Below, piece after piece: positions 1 to 11,537 of a stretch of DNA of 64,000 nucleotides. The DNA is taken from NCBI GenBank assembly GCA_031771865.1, contig JASISA010000042.1, positions 2,473,501 to 2,537,500 of the forward strand, given 5' to 3'. The position numbers and the translations under genes were made by a program. Under the pieces are notes generated by a model. It saw only the letters and a program-made list of their open reading frames with translations. It ran no database searches and was not told where the DNA came from. The stretch comes from Nothophaeocryptopus gaeumannii. Taxonomy: Eukaryota; Ascomycota; Dothideomycetes; Mycosphaerellales; Mycosphaerellaceae. Within the stretch, counting starts at the first letter, position 1. Each line of letters opens with the position of its first letter.

Positions 1-74
1 CAGTACTCAGGTGAGCATCTCTCCGTTTATGAAGCAGTCTCTGTTCCGCATAACACCAGGCTAACCTTTTGTAG

Positions 75-1331
75 GAGAGTGCGCAGGAATACCGAGCGAA
101 GCTCGAGCATCCGTTCACGCCGCCGGTGGGTTTTCATTCAGTCTCTGTCACCCCACATTCTAGCTTAGAAAAGCGCGAGCTCATGACTCCTCCCGTTAGC
201 GAGAGGGGGAACAAACGTCGATCCGCTGAGCCCACGCCATTCATCCGCGGTCACGTCGAAGACCCCTTCTCGCACTCTCCTCCATCTGGTCACGCTCCAG
301 CTCAAGCAAAGTATACCTTCAATAGCTATCATGAACTCGGACAGAAGCAGCCCCAGCAGGGGCAAGCCAGTATAGCTTGCTTCGGGGAGGTAGTAACTGA
401 AGAGCCCGCGATCTTCTCCGACACTCGCAGAGGCGAGACTGCCGCCGCGTGCGACCACGCCTGGCTGCAAAAGTCGTCCGCCCCTGCTGCCAAATTGTCG
501 CAGAGTCTGGAGTGCAGTGCAAGTGTTGGGCCGAAGAGCTGTGGCGCACGGCAGCAACGTGCCCTTAGTGGCTCTTACTGCACATCCAGTCAGCAGGACT
601 TAGTTGGCATTCCTACCGGCGGCAACCAGACGGACTTGGATACCGATGTTTTCAATCAGCAGGGTCTGGACAGCTTGCTCAACGGCAACGACTGGCAGCA
701 GCGCGTGGACGGGCAGGAGGGCGTGGCTAGATTCACGTTTGGCAAGCACTGAGATGGCTTCTTCGATGGTAACAACGGGGAGGAGCCGGGTCCAGAGAAC
801 CTCTTCGATGACAACAATGGGCAGCCAGGACCGAAGAGCTTCTTCGATGACAACAATAACAACGGTCAGTCGAGACTGGAAAACTGCTTCGACGGGACCA
901 ATGGACAGGAGGCTGTGACTGGCTTCGCTCTTCGCAAGAAGCGTGCGCCCTACCAGACCAGCAATGGCAGCCCGCAGCTGAAGGATTATGCTTCTAGTGC
1001 GCAGGTCGCGAATATGCTTGGTGCTGACAGCTTTGCCGAGCAGAGCCCATCCGGGATATTCAACGATCCGAGACTTCTAGAACTGCATGCCGCCCTCGGA
1101 CAGCAAACCACGTACACCTCTGGTAACGGCGACCTGTTCGATCTTGGCAACTACTTCGCTGCGGGCACTTACTCCGCTGCAACATACAACTTCTCAATGA
1201 TCGCAGCACCTTCGCCGATCTGGTGCAGTTCAGCCAGGAAGATATACGACTTTGTCAAAAACTACAACCCTGAGTTCGAGACATGCGGCTCGGACGACCA
1301 AATGACGGCAGGCTTCAACGCCTTGGTCTGA
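75..1331 (+). pseudogene. Gene entering from left edge, internal stop
   Basis: Bases 11-74 form a good intron (gtgagc donor, ggctaac branch, ttgtag acceptor), so an exon starts at 75 and the gene began outside the window. From 75 one frame stays open to 1331 apart from a single TGA at 750-752. Around and after the stop there are imperfect repeats of about 15 residues built on FFDxNNGxxGP (about 750-905), followed by a region with a few cysteines. No known domain is recognised. The TGA is one C-to-T step from CGA (Arg), so the gene may be freshly inactivated or misread. A competing minus-strand frame at 165-557 is less convincing. Confidence 0.42.
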
Positions 1332-1868
1332 AAGCCGGGGCTTCGGTGAACAGTCTACGCTTGGCATGTTTGAGGCAAGATTTGGGGCGGCTGGGAAGGA
1401 AAAAGAAGTAATGATGACGGGTAGAGATTGATGGAACGACAGGGTAATGACAATCTTGGTCACGATGATGAATGCATCGATGAATACATACAATGGCGAT
1501 GGGAAATTGGCGATGAATGAATGCATCGAATGAATAAATAACATAGTCTGAGATCCGCGGACTACTGGAGGAGGATCGATTACCCGGCAGCGAACGACGT
1601 CAGCACTGGGAAGTGCGGGCATTAATAGTTTGATACTGCCAGGTGCAAGCTCGGCAGATTTCAAGGTAGCCATAATGGGCAAGGAGACTGAGGTGGTGAG
1701 CAGAAGAACGTATTGTCCTCGGAAAGGGCCGGCGGACGGGACAGGGGGACGGCTTCAGCGAGCTGTGGCTAACGTGTGGCTGACAGCTAACAGAGCGTCT
1801 ATTGAATTCCGCACATAGCTGGAGCCAAACAAAACATCCAAACAAAACATCCAAAGGGACGGGACGGG
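1332..1868. other. Intergenic stretch
   Basis: No supported gene. The stretch contains imperfect direct repeats built on gatgaatgcatcgatgaat (about 1465-1540). It probably holds the 3' flank of the left gene and the promoter of the next one. Confidence 0.3.
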
Positions 1869-3071
1869 ATGCAGTCCACAATCGACGTGACGCGACAGAC
1901 CAGACCATGTCGAAGAGAACAACCCATCGACCTGGGCCTGGACCGGGACCTGATTGCAGCTGCGCTTCCAGCCGCCGTCCGTCCCGCCGATGAAGCCGCT
2001 CTCGACCGAATGGGCATAATGCTGCCCTCGTCCTGGAATGAGTGGCTCATCGACTCTCCGTAAGTGGCAGCAGTGGCAGCAGCTCTCCCGCAGTATTCCC
2101 CCCACCGTCTCCAACGCGTGCACACCCAGCTGGCCCGTCTCTTCCGCTCTAGCGCCTGGCGCGAGTCCGACGCCGAGAGCTTGCTCCCCCGACTGCGAAG
2201 TGCCATTGGCTTCCATGTATACGACGACCATAACTACGACTACGACGACGACGACGACGACGACGACGATTCCACCGCCGCCACCTCCGCACTCCCCGTC
2301 CACCTGGAACCCCTGGCTGGCTCCACGATGCTGCTGCGCGCTGGCAATGGCCGTCCGTCTTCTTGTCCGCCCTTTGGCATCCTGCCTGTGCCCTCCACTA
2401 TACCACCCTTCGCACTCGCGTGGACCAGCAGCTGCTCGACCCATTGGAATCGTACACGTCTCATGAGCTGATCTTCCTCCGCGATGCTCGATACCTTCTC
2501 TCCCACCTTCGTCAAGCCGCCGTCAACCAACAAGAGACATCCCTTTACGGCGGAACCGCCACCCTATCCGCTTTGGCTCGCAGACACCATCCTTGGCCGC
2601 AATCCGGCCGCGACAAAAAAAAACAGTAACCTCCCACCACCTGCCCTTATCGACCAATTGGCCAACTTCTACGAGCACTATGCCCAGGCCTGTTTCTTCG
2701 AGCTTTTGGCCTACACCATCACCCCCGCCTTCGACGCCCGAATCCACTTCCTGGAATCATTCCGCCACGAAAAGCTCCAACCTCTGCAAGCCGCTAACAA
2801 CGAATCCCTCAACCCTCTTGGGTACGCCTTCTCGTCCACGCCAGTGCATCTCTTTGACGCCATCAAGGAATGGATTGCCGCCGACGCTACCATCATCCGC
2901 CCGACTACCCTCCTAGCATGGGCCATCGCACTTTGGACTCCGGTGACATGCAATCACAATTGCCAAAAGTCCCCAGCCTTGATCAACGCCATGACCATTT
3001 TCTCACCCGAGGAACCGTCCACGAGAACGATTTCCAATCCACCGCCACCGCCACCTCCAACTCCACCTTGA
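1869..3071 (+). pseudogene. Frameshifted hypothetical gene
   Basis: Protein-like sequence runs through two frames. It starts at ATG 1869 and meets TAA at 2061, which may belong to a short intron with a gtaagt donor at 2060. It then continues in the same frame with an acidic run of Asp codons (2230-2272), shifts frame near 2340, and shifts back at a run of nine A (about 2615-2625). From there it reads a helical, aromatic-rich section (LIDQLANFYEHYAQ) and ends in a polyproline tail at 3071. Both shifts can be explained by one-base indels, the second in a homopolymer. Weakly protein-like frames continue to 3530. No family is recognised. Confidence 0.4.
2221..2275 (+). repeat. GAC/ACG trinucleotide microsatellite
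   Basis: Imperfect then perfect (gac)n tract inside the frameshifted coding region. In the preferred frame it encodes a poly-aspartate run. Confidence 0.7.
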
Positions 3072-3526
3072 CTAGTATCATCATCATCATCCCCGTCACT
3101 TTGACCACCCAACATCCAGGCCCCAAACCCAACAACCCCGAACCTCCCTCTATGCGATTGCGCCCATGCCAATTTCTCCCGTAAGACCGTGAACCGATCC
3201 CGTGCTCGAGCGACTTCCGTCCGACCAGTGCCGGCGAAGAAGGAACATGCGTTGGCGATGTCCTGGTGGAAGGCCATGCTGTGGGAGTTTGTGTTGCGGC
3301 CGACGACCCGTTTCAGATTGGAGAGGGCTGTGTTGCAGGTCGAGGGTTGTTGTGGATCCCATGTCCTTGGGAGTGATGGCCAATCTTCCGTCGTGGACGA
3401 GATCGTGGATAGTTCAGCTGACGAGATTGATGATGATAAAGGTAATGAAGCAGAAGAGGACGCTTCTTGTTGGCGAAATTGGCCACACCCAACAACGTTA
3501 GTCCCAGCAAGCGACACAGACAGCAT

Positions 3527-5055
3527 CTAATCGAGCTCCCTTACCGCCTCCCCAGTCGTATAGTTCATAAATTCCACCAACGACGTCATGGCCGAGTGCA
3601 TCTCGACCGCCCATTCCCGAGTCCATAACTCAGAGCGAGCCTCACCTTTGTCCAGCAAGCCGTCTCGAAGCCTTCGATGAATCATTCCCACAACTTGCCG
3701 AGCACCGGTCCACAAAGGATACGTCGTACTAATCATGATCTGCTGCTTGAGAGTGAGCACTGCGGTCTCATACTCATCAATCCCATTCAGTCGACATAGC
3801 CACGCAGTCGTTGTTCTTCTGCTGTATTGGTCCGTGACGTTTTCAACTGCGACGTGCAAATTGGCGTGACCAGCGGCGAGTGCAGAAGCCTGGGATACTC
3901 GATGCAGAGTTTCATTCAGCTCTTGCGTGCCTTTGAAGAGTGCGGATATCTGAAATGAGCCTTGGAGTCAGCGACTAGGAGCAGAAGTAAAGAGGATGCA
4001 GAAGGCAGGTATAATACAGATGCTCGTTTTCCATGCAGCTTAACCTACTGCAGAGTCGCCATGTGTCACACCCTCTTGAATCCGGCCCGCCACAGACAAT
4101 ACTCCGTCAACCACCCGGGTCCGCCACTGAGCAACGTCAGGATGAACCGGAGGAGGAGAGACAATCAAATTCAGCTTGCATTCGTCGGGCCGTGGACACG
4201 AGCGCTCCGGTTTGGGAGAGTCCCAGACGTCCATGGCATCAGCGTAAACATGGTGGCTGCGTGGTTGAGGAGCAGTTTGCAAGCAACATGTAGACAGTGA
4301 CAATATGTGTCATGGCTCTTGATCAATTCGCGCTGAGTGTTTCCCAGTAGCGACAGGCTGGCGCTGTTCTGTTCAATGTACTTGGGTATGCTGGTTTCCA
4401 AAGTCGCTGGCAGCGAAAGCGGCAGTGGGGGCGGAGGATACTTCCTGGTAGATAGCACAGCGAGCAATGGCCATAACACGAGAGTGAAGATGGTGAGCCA
4501 TCGTAGACTGCTCCGCGGTAGGAGACCAGCAGTTCTTCCGCCTTGAACGCTTGCATTGCGGTCTTCGTGTAGATGGCGGTGGACGTGTGCATTCCCTTGA
4601 AAGAGCTCAGGGCCGGATCCTGAATCCTTGCTATCAGAGACCGGTGTCCTGGCGAGTTGGGCTTCCGCCTTCCACGAGGGGGTCGTAGGCGAGGATGAGG
4701 ACGGAGTGTGGGTTGTCGTGTCCGTCATTCTCCCTTGAGAACGCTTGTCCACTCCAGAGAGCCGATCAGTTGCGGGATTGACAGAGACAGGTGTTGGCGG
4801 CAGGACCAGCTGCTCCTTCGCGATGACGATATCGTTCTCGCTCTCGTAGCTCGCCCTTGGCCCTTGTCTCGCATCCGCAACCTCCTTCGCCTTTCTCGTC
4901 GCCTTTTGAAGCTTCTTTCGCTTCTTCTCCTCCTGTTCGATGCCCCTGGAGATGTCCGCAAACACCTCTTCCAAGCCAACCTTCCGACCCTCTCTAGCCG
5001 CCAGTGCTTGGCGAACCTCGGCGACTTTTGCTGCCCACGCCTCGTCATTTGGCAT
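3527..5055 (-). pseudogene. Membrane-anchored helical protein, one frame break
   Basis: Starts at ATG 5055 and has an acidic/lysine-rich N-terminal half predicted to be disordered, then one clear transmembrane helix (WLTIFTLVLWPLLAVLST, about residues 185-202), then a long helical C-terminus. The frame must slip once near 4246-4250 (a TTT run) to continue into the next good stretch (DAMDVWDSPKPE). After that comes a phase-0 intron at 4048-3950 (gtaggt donor, cgctgac branch, tttcag acceptor) and a final exon 3949-3527. With the slip restored it would be about 480 residues. The disordered-TM-helical layout recurs at 11538 and 14846. Function unknown. Confidence 0.55.
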
Positions 5056-5396
5056 CTTGGATAATGATGAGGGATGGCCATGGTCATGATCGAGAGGTGA
5101 TGGTCGTCTCTGGCGTAGGCGCTGCGTTTTTTGCCCGGCCGCTGGAGCAGCGTTTGCTTCAGGGTTATCCTGAAATGGCGTTAATCACTCGCAGACTTCC
5201 TGAACCGGATTGGAATAGCCCACCACGAGGTGAACAGGCTGTAAAGCAGTGATATTGCATGTGTGCGAGTTCATTCAAGCAACTTGGAGGTCCAGCTGTC
5301 GGTCAAGTTTATATAATCCCTCCGCCCCTCCAAGACATACTTCCTCGACCGTTGACGTGTGTTGCTGCCCACTCATCCCTCGAGCTACATGGCAGC

Positions 5397-6690
5397 CTAA
5401 AGTTGAAAGCGAGCCAGCTTCGCTGTGATGTGCTGGTGAGTACGTTGGAGCCCGCGATATTCGCCGATCGTATCGCGAAGGCGTGCTTCATAATGCGCAA
5501 TGGTGGCGAGCGTACGCTCTTCCGATTCTTGATCACCGACCGTATCGGTAGGACGCGTAGGCGGCGACGACAGGCCCGCGACGTCCATGGTAGTCTTGAC
5601 ACCGCTCTTGCTGCCAGGCCGCTTCTTCTTCTGTCCTTCTCGACCTGGTGTATGGGCAACGTCCTCCATCTTGACCTTGCTCTCTTGCTTTTGACGCTGC
5701 GTAGGAGCGGAAACAGAAGGTGAGGGCTGCTCCTGAGGCTGGTGCTTTTCAGTGATTAGCATTATCCAAATTAGATCGACTAAAGGGTCGGATCTGATTT
5801 GATTTAGTTATAATCTAGATTAGCAGTCCGAGATCTGGATTAAAATGATCTAAACTAGATATTTACGGCCTACCTAAATAGGCAGCTCCGAAGGAATAGA
5901 AGGAGTAGTATCCCCCTTAACGGCTTATAATTTCTTTTAACGGCTAGTGTGTAGACGCCGTTAAGCTCTATACTGTATTATCTGGTTTATAAGAGGCACG
6001 ATCCAGATCGTTCAGATCATTTAAAGGCCCTTATTTGATCCGTGATCTATATTATCCAAATCAGATATTATTTGGTGGATGATGATCTGCTAATCACTGG
6101 TGCTTTTCCTATACTGCGAAGGCTTCTTCGACGAGCTGTTATGGGGTACCTTGCCAGTAATCGGACGGTTTACGATCTGGAGTCGAATTCGGCTTCTTCT
6201 TCAAGATCCTGCCGCCTAGTCTGCGGAGGAGCTCGAACACGACCGTGGCGTCATCATCGAGCATGTCCAAAGCAGCACCAAGGTTGAGGAGCTCGGGCGG
6301 TTGGGACAATGCGCCTTTGCCTACGTCGTACTTGGCACACTATTCGTCGAAGGTTGCGGCTTGGGTGTCGGAAAACTTGAGCGCGAAACGAGGCACGCCT
6401 GAGTCGGTCCGATCCAGTGATTGAGCGCCAGTATAGCCATACTTGCCGCACAGCTTCCTTGGCACCTCCTACACATTTCCAGTTAGGCCAAATATTGGTA
6501 TTCGTTATACAGAGGAACATACCATTGCACTAGGCTCGGTGCCACAGCAAAGCGTTTGTAGAAGGTTGAAGCCGCGAGCGTGACTGTTCGAATAACAGAT
6601 GGTCAGTTCATGGCTCTCCAACAAGCTGGATGACTAGATGTACAGGTGACAAACCTTATCGGGTCTTTCAGTTTGGTTACGTATTGGGAA
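5397..6690 (-). pseudogene. Hypothetical gene split by a MITE
   Basis: Reading leftwards, exons are visible at 6633-6523 and from 6468 down, joined by a textbook 54-nt intron (gtatgt donor, cctaac branch, gtgtag acceptor). The frame runs through three in-frame TAG/TAA codons and is interrupted by the element at 5750-6099. It resumes in exactly the same frame on the other side and ends at 5397. Recognisable pieces include GFNLLQTLCCGTEPSAM, a helical middle, a basic KKKRPGSK stretch and a C-terminal helical segment. The 5' exon(s) near 6650-6690 are uncertain. The family is unknown. The gene is dead in this genome unless the fragment from 5762 is expressed separately. Confidence 0.55.
5750..6099. 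mobile_element. hAT-type MITE
   Basis: A 350-bp AT-rich insertion with perfect 12-bp terminal inverted repeats (CAGTGATTAGCA at 5750-5761 and its complement at 6088-6099). The flanking 8-bp direct repeat GTGCTTTT lies at 5742-5749 and 6100-6107. A CAGTG terminus and an 8-bp target duplication are the hallmarks of the hAT superfamily. There is no transposase. A 16-bp internal repeat (attatccaaat...) lies near both ends. Removing the element and one duplication copy restores a single reading frame of the host gene. Confidence 0.85.
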
Positions 6691-7033
6691 TGTGAAGTCG
6701 TGAATTCAGAGGTGTGCGGAGGGGGAGGATGAGTTCGGTGCTGCTTGGACAGAGGCAAACGCGACGCGACCTGTGCACGAACGCATGACCCGCAACCGCG
6801 AGGTAGGATGCATCAGTGTAACACAAAGAGGCGACAGTACCCTGCTCGCGCAGATCCGCCTGGCTCTGGTCGTTTGCAATGTCCTCTGCCGTATCTTGTA
6901 CTCTGCTTCCCCGTTCCCTTTCCCCTTTCCACGCCATCTCATCAGTCTTTCTGGCACCATCCCACCATCGACAAGCATTCTGATTTTTTGCGTTCCAACA
7001 TCCCCTACCGTTCGACGTCCTTCATCATCCGCC

Positions 7034-7651
7034 ATGAATACAGCCCGTTCAAAAGCTGCGGACGCCGCAGAGGCTCCAGCTCGGGCGTCGCCATCTCGGG
7101 CCCAGCTCATCCACGAGGAAGGTCAGCTGCAAGCGGAGCTGGAGGCGGTGCGTGAGAGCATGGCAGCCATGGGAGGACAGATGAAGTCTCGTGCGCAGAC
7201 GATCGAAATTCTGAAGCAGACAGTCGCGAGCGACAAGGGCAAAGAGAAGCAGACCACCACGTAATTTCAACCCAAGCCATCTTTGCACATATGATCAGGG
7301 AATGTCTCTCTCTCGCGCGCGCGACTTTGTGACTGTCCGTGCCCTTTGTCCTGTTGTCAGACGATCTGTGGTCACTGACGTGCTGTTTCCTCATCTTACA
7401 GGAGCGGGGTTGCTGATCGTGCGGAAACGAAGCGGCCAGATCGACGTACGCCAGGCGCCTTCAACTCATGGGCGTACAGTGATCAGAGCGAAGCCAGCGA
7501 GGCCGAAGATGATGTTGGGGTCGAGGGCGGCGGCGGTGGCGGTGGCATCAACCGCGGTGAGCACGCGGGCGCAGTGCCGTACTGGATTCTGACAACATGC
7601 TTGCTCGGCTCCAAGTGTTGCACGGAGGAAATGTCGGAGGAAATGCCCTAA
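7034..7651 (+). CDS. Small acidic coiled-coil protein
   Basis: Two exons, 7034-7260 and 7402-7651, give 158 residues. The 141-nt intron has gtaatt, an actgac branch and a cttacag acceptor, and the phase is preserved. Residues about 20-70 form a coiled coil (heptad Leu/Met/Ile, QLQAELEAVRESM). The second exon carries an acidic Ser/Glu patch (SDQSEASEAEDD), a seven-glycine run and a Cys-containing end. The start has an A at -3-like context (cgccATGA) and a pyrimidine-rich leader. No domain is recognised. It resembles in layout the coiled-coil genes at 51859 and 62554. Confidence 0.65.
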
Positions 7652-9201
7652 ACACCCTTTTCCTCTTGCAACCGCATTCTCAAGGATAGCCACGAATACG
7701 AGTCTCCACGGCCATTGCCAATGTCATCTACCCCATGTATATACATATCGTGAGGTGAGAAGATGCTACAGTTGTTGGCATCGTTCTGCCGGAGCCAAAA
7801 GTGAAATGTGCATTGGGAAGTTTCAGAGCCAGGTTGTATAGCTTTTTCCAAACTACAGAAGCACAGAATTCCGTTCGGATGAGGTGCCTCCCAAAGGATC
7901 GAATGGATCGTATGTCTGTTATCAGGTTCCGATCCAGGGCACCCTATTGGCAAAAGCAGGCTTCAAAAAGGGGTTTTCTCAGATGTTTTGGTCGGCGATC
8001 CACCTGCTTCCTAGCACTCCTTTCCGATTGCTTTGTTGATGCAAACCGGAACTGGACGTGGTCTCTTGGAACGACTTGTCTAATGTATAGATCCGGGTTC
8101 AGAATGCCTATCAGGTGTACCACTTCATTCGTCGTCCAAGAGTCGGTCAGTCCGGCCGGGAGTTCTCAATGTTGCTCAGGCATGACTCGCTGTTGTCGAA
8201 ATGGATATGTCAGTAGCAGGAGCATGTATATCGACAGCTGCTGGACCTGGAGTCGAAGTGAGCAGCACGCTTGGACTCTGCAGTATCATTATCCCAAGCC
8301 GCAAGCTTCCTCGGCTGGGTTGGGCGGCGGGATGTTGGCGGTTCTACAGGCTACAACTCCACCGAGTTACGGAGCCGGCCAAACGTTCGTCATCTCTTCA
8401 CTGCGCGCGAACGGCCGCCATCGGGATGATCACACTCCAAGTGAGAAGCAGTGCGTGTTGGTAGGATTGAACGAGATAATGTGGGAGAGTGTTCGGCAAG
8501 CCTGCTCCGACGTCAAGAGTGTGCCAAGCCTACAGAAGTGGCCGCGTTTCGTGGCCACTTTTGCGCCTCGTGACTTCCCCGAGCCTCAGCTAGCCGACCG
8601 AGCCCCATCATATTGCGCGCTACTTTGACTTGAGAGTTGACTCAAGGTAAGCGCGTCGTTCGAAGTTGATGGCATCTTTCTTTTCACCCTCGCGCAGCGC
8701 TGTTGGCCCTTCGAGAGCCCGATAGGAAAGTGACTTGAATCCCTATCAAATCAGGTGGGCAATGTGGGGTGCCGGACTTGGTGGGGTGCGATGAAGTCGA
8801 GCGTCATTCACAGGGCAGGTGTCAATTTCGTGGGTCTCATCTTTGAACCAATCGGCGGGGGTTGAGAGATAGAAGCACGTGGCTGAGGTGGCAACCCCGC
8901 AGACGGATAGAACCAGCAATGTGGTTGGCTACGTGCATACCTCCGGGTAGCTGGCTTCTGCGTTGCGAGCGACTAGCCATTGGATGGGAGATGCCGATGC
9001 CTGGATCTCGGCTTCGGCACTTGTTGGCCTGGACCCGACCCCAGGTTTAGCCTTAACACTTTGCTTGGCTGAGAGCAGATTCCGTCACCTGCCTGCATAT
9101 CAGCTGACGTCTTTGCACCTGCCATTCTCCAACCTGTTCGTCCAAAGATAGAGTGCCTTACCGATTACTGAACTCTCTCTCCCCCTCCTCCTTCGAGCGC
9201 C
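7652..9201. other. Long intergenic region, no convincing gene
   Basis: A 275-codon open frame at 7801-8628 (+) exists, but its Cys/Arg/Ser-rich composition and lack of protein-like patches argue against it. Bases 9170-9200 are a C/T-rich tract just upstream of the DUF7924 start and probably belong to its promoter or leader. Confidence 0.35.
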
Positions 9202-10872
9202 ATGGCAAGCGGTCAGAGCGACAATCAACGGAGCACATATCCACCGCAACGTGCTGGAGGTACTATACTTGAGCTACCGAGACGGCTGCAAATGATTGAC
9301 CAGTCGGTAGTGAAGAGAACTCGTGCACAAGAACATCACCTAGCGCGCAAAAGTGCGCGCCTGGAGGCGTCGCATCAGGACGCGCAGCAGACGCCAGTCT
9401 CCCGAAAGCGATCGAGAACACAGAACGAGCAGCAGAAGCCAGCCTCCTCCCGAAAGCGATCGAGAACACAGAACGACCTAGCCTCGCCTAAAGAACCGTT
9501 TGACGAGCGCCGCAAGCGACGGCGAGGACCTGCCAAAGAACGTACATTAAACCCAGCCTTACGAGGAAAGCTAAGTGAGGTCGATGAGCATCCGATTGCA
9601 TACTGGGCGGCGAACAAGCGGTGGCCTCGACAATACTTTGAATTTGAGCAAGGCATCGACATGGAGAAAATACTTGCTCGGAAGAGATCGATCTCGGCCA
9701 GGAGTAGGAAGAATTCCGACACAGACACTGCAACACCAAGCTCGACCGACCTGGGCGTGCCGAAGTCGCGGGAGCAAAAGAGCGCTGAATACCGGAAGCC
9801 ACAGTATGCGACTGTTCTTGCGACTAAAGGTGTTCTCATGGAGAAATCCACAATTGGGGTTACGGACTCGAGCAAGGAGCTCTGTCAAAAGCTCTTCATG
9901 GAGAAGCAAACCACTCCACAAGACACCTTGTTTGATGATGACATATTCGAGGAGACCTGCAAGATGATACAGGACAGGAATGAGGCGAAGGTCATTCAAG
10001 ATATCACCCGACTGGTTGTGCCATCCGCTCAAGTTCTGGCCATTCGCGGTGAGAAACTGCAGAAAGGACTGATTGAGAGCGTTAACGAAGGCTGGAACAA
10101 CTCCTTTTCGATCACAAAGACACGACCGCAGCCGGACTATGCGGTCGGCTTCCGCCGGGAGGCATTCACGCAAGAGCAGCTCGACAGGATGCAGCCGATC
10201 ATCGGCGACTTCGACGACCAGTCGTACTTCATGGCTACCTGGTACATGTACTTCCCCTTCCTGACCTGCGAGGTGAAGTGCGGTGCCGCGGCCCTCGACA
10301 TCGCCGACCGTCAGAACGCCCACAGCGCGGCCATTGCGGCGCGTGCGGTGGTAGAGCTGTTCCGAACTGTCAAGCGCGAGAAGGAGCTGCACCGGGAGAT
10401 CCTCGCCTTTTCCGTATCGCACGATCACTGTTCAGCAAGAATCTATGGATACTATGTTGAATTCAACGGCGCCGACGCGAAGTATTACCGTCACACTATT
10501 CACAAGTTTGACTTCACTGCTTTGGACGGCAGGGAGAAGTGGACGGCGTACAAGTTCACTAAGAACGTCTACGACAACTGGATGCCAAAGCACCTCGAGA
10601 GAATCTGCTCAGCTATCGACCAGATCCCTGCCGACATCAGCTTCTCTGTGTCGCAGTCGGAGCCTCCTGACCCTGAGCAGTCATCAGGCCTGTCACAAGA
10701 CTTCAGCGCACAGAGCATTGCTCAGTCCAGCGCAGGATCCACGTCTGTACAAATTCAGGACGATGCACAAGTGAGTATCGACCGGGAGCCTGTTACCACC
10801 CCTTGTACTTCAGTGGGCGACAGAGAATCCAAAAAGCAAAGGAGGGGAAATGCTCGGCGAGGAGGGAAGTAG
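9202..10872 (+). CDS. DUF7924 protein, PD-(D/E)XK-like fold
   Basis: Single exon, 556 residues. The N-terminal 115 residues are basic and low complexity with a twice-repeated SRKRSRTQN motif that looks like a nuclear localisation signal. Residues about 230-480 match the fungal DUF7924 family as I know it: PDYAVGFRREAFT, then FMATWYMYFPFLTCEVKCG, ALDIADRQNAHS and YKFTKNVYDNWMP. The PDYxVG ... CEVKCG pair has the spacing of a PD-(D/E)XK nuclease core (Asp, then Glu-X-Lys). That link is inference; the family's activity is not established to my knowledge. The C-terminus is Ser/Gln-rich and ends in a basic tail. The gene is intact, unlike its neighbours. Confidence 0.85.
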   Translation: MASGQSDNQRSTYPPQRAGGTILELPRRLQMIDQSVVKRTRAQEHHLARKSARLEASHQDAQQTPVSRKRSRTQNEQQKPASSRKRSRTQNDLASPKEPFDERRKRRRGPAKERTLNPALRGKLSEVDEHPIAYWAANKRWPRQYFEFEQGIDMEKILARKRSISARSRKNSDTDTATPSSTDLGVPKSREQKSAEYRKPQYATVLATKGVLMEKSTIGVTDSSKELCQKLFMEKQTTPQDTLFDDDIFEETCKMIQDRNEAKVIQDITRLVVPSAQVLAIRGEKLQKGLIESVNEGWNNSFSITKTRPQPDYAVGFRREAFTQEQLDRMQPIIGDFDDQSYFMATWYMYFPFLTCEVKCGAAALDIADRQNAHSAAIAARAVVELFRTVKREKELHREILAFSVSHDHCSARIYGYYVEFNGADAKYYRHTIHKFDFTALDGREKWTAYKFTKNVYDNWMPKHLERICSAIDQIPADISFSVSQSEPPDPEQSSGLSQDFSAQSIAQSSAGSTSVQIQDDAQVSIDREPVTTPCTSVGDRESKKQRRGNARRGGK

Positions 10873-11537
10873 CGATTAAGATGTTGAAGTTTGTAAGACT
10901 CTTTTACCGGATGGCTAGATGATCGATAAGAATCTTACGATGCGCTGTACGTCTCGGTGGCGCCTTCAGAACTGGATGCTACTGTATTAGATGGTTCCCC
11001 ACAGCAAGTTTCAGTAGCATTTCGAAACGTAACCGTGCCAAATCGGCAACCTCGCTAAGGGAGCGTTGCCATGCCGCCTTTTCTTGCGCCGAGGCAGGTG
11101 GCCAGATGCTCCTAGCAGATATCGCAAGTTTGTAAATGTGCTGTAGACAGCGAGCATGGGCGCGGTGGGCGAGGCGGGCGAGGTGGGATCAGGCGAACGG
11201 CCACATGTCGACGTGCGAAGCCTCGCTGGAGAGCTGGTATCCCGACCCGGACCCGACAGACCTTTGATGTCAAAAGACGTGGATGCGAGGGAGTTCGGAT
11301 GCTTGGCCCCTCAACCACTTGCAGTCAAATCCAAGGCCGCAACGCCGCCCGGTGCACACCAGCAGTCCATTCCCGAAGCAGCATGACATGCTGCCGCAGA
11401 AACATGTCCGCCAACTCCTGCTTCATTATCACCACCACCGCCGAAGGTTCCTGCTTCTCCTTGCTGTCCTCTACCCCTCCTCCCCCTCCTCCTTTCGCTC
11501 AACATCGCCCACTACCTGCACACGCTCAATCTTGACC
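10873..11537. other. Intergenic stretch
   Basis: No supported gene. Open frames here have shadow-like composition. The stretch serves as 3' flank for the DUF7924 gene and the convergent minus-strand gene. Confidence 0.3.

Noticed and set aside
7801..8628. 275-codon plus-strand open frame
   Set aside because: Composition is rich in Cys/Arg/Ser with no ordered motifs, no start context and no splice signals; likely a chance frame.
9571..10428. 285-codon minus-strand frame
   Set aside because: Shadow of the DUF7924 gene, whose motifs are clear on the plus strand.
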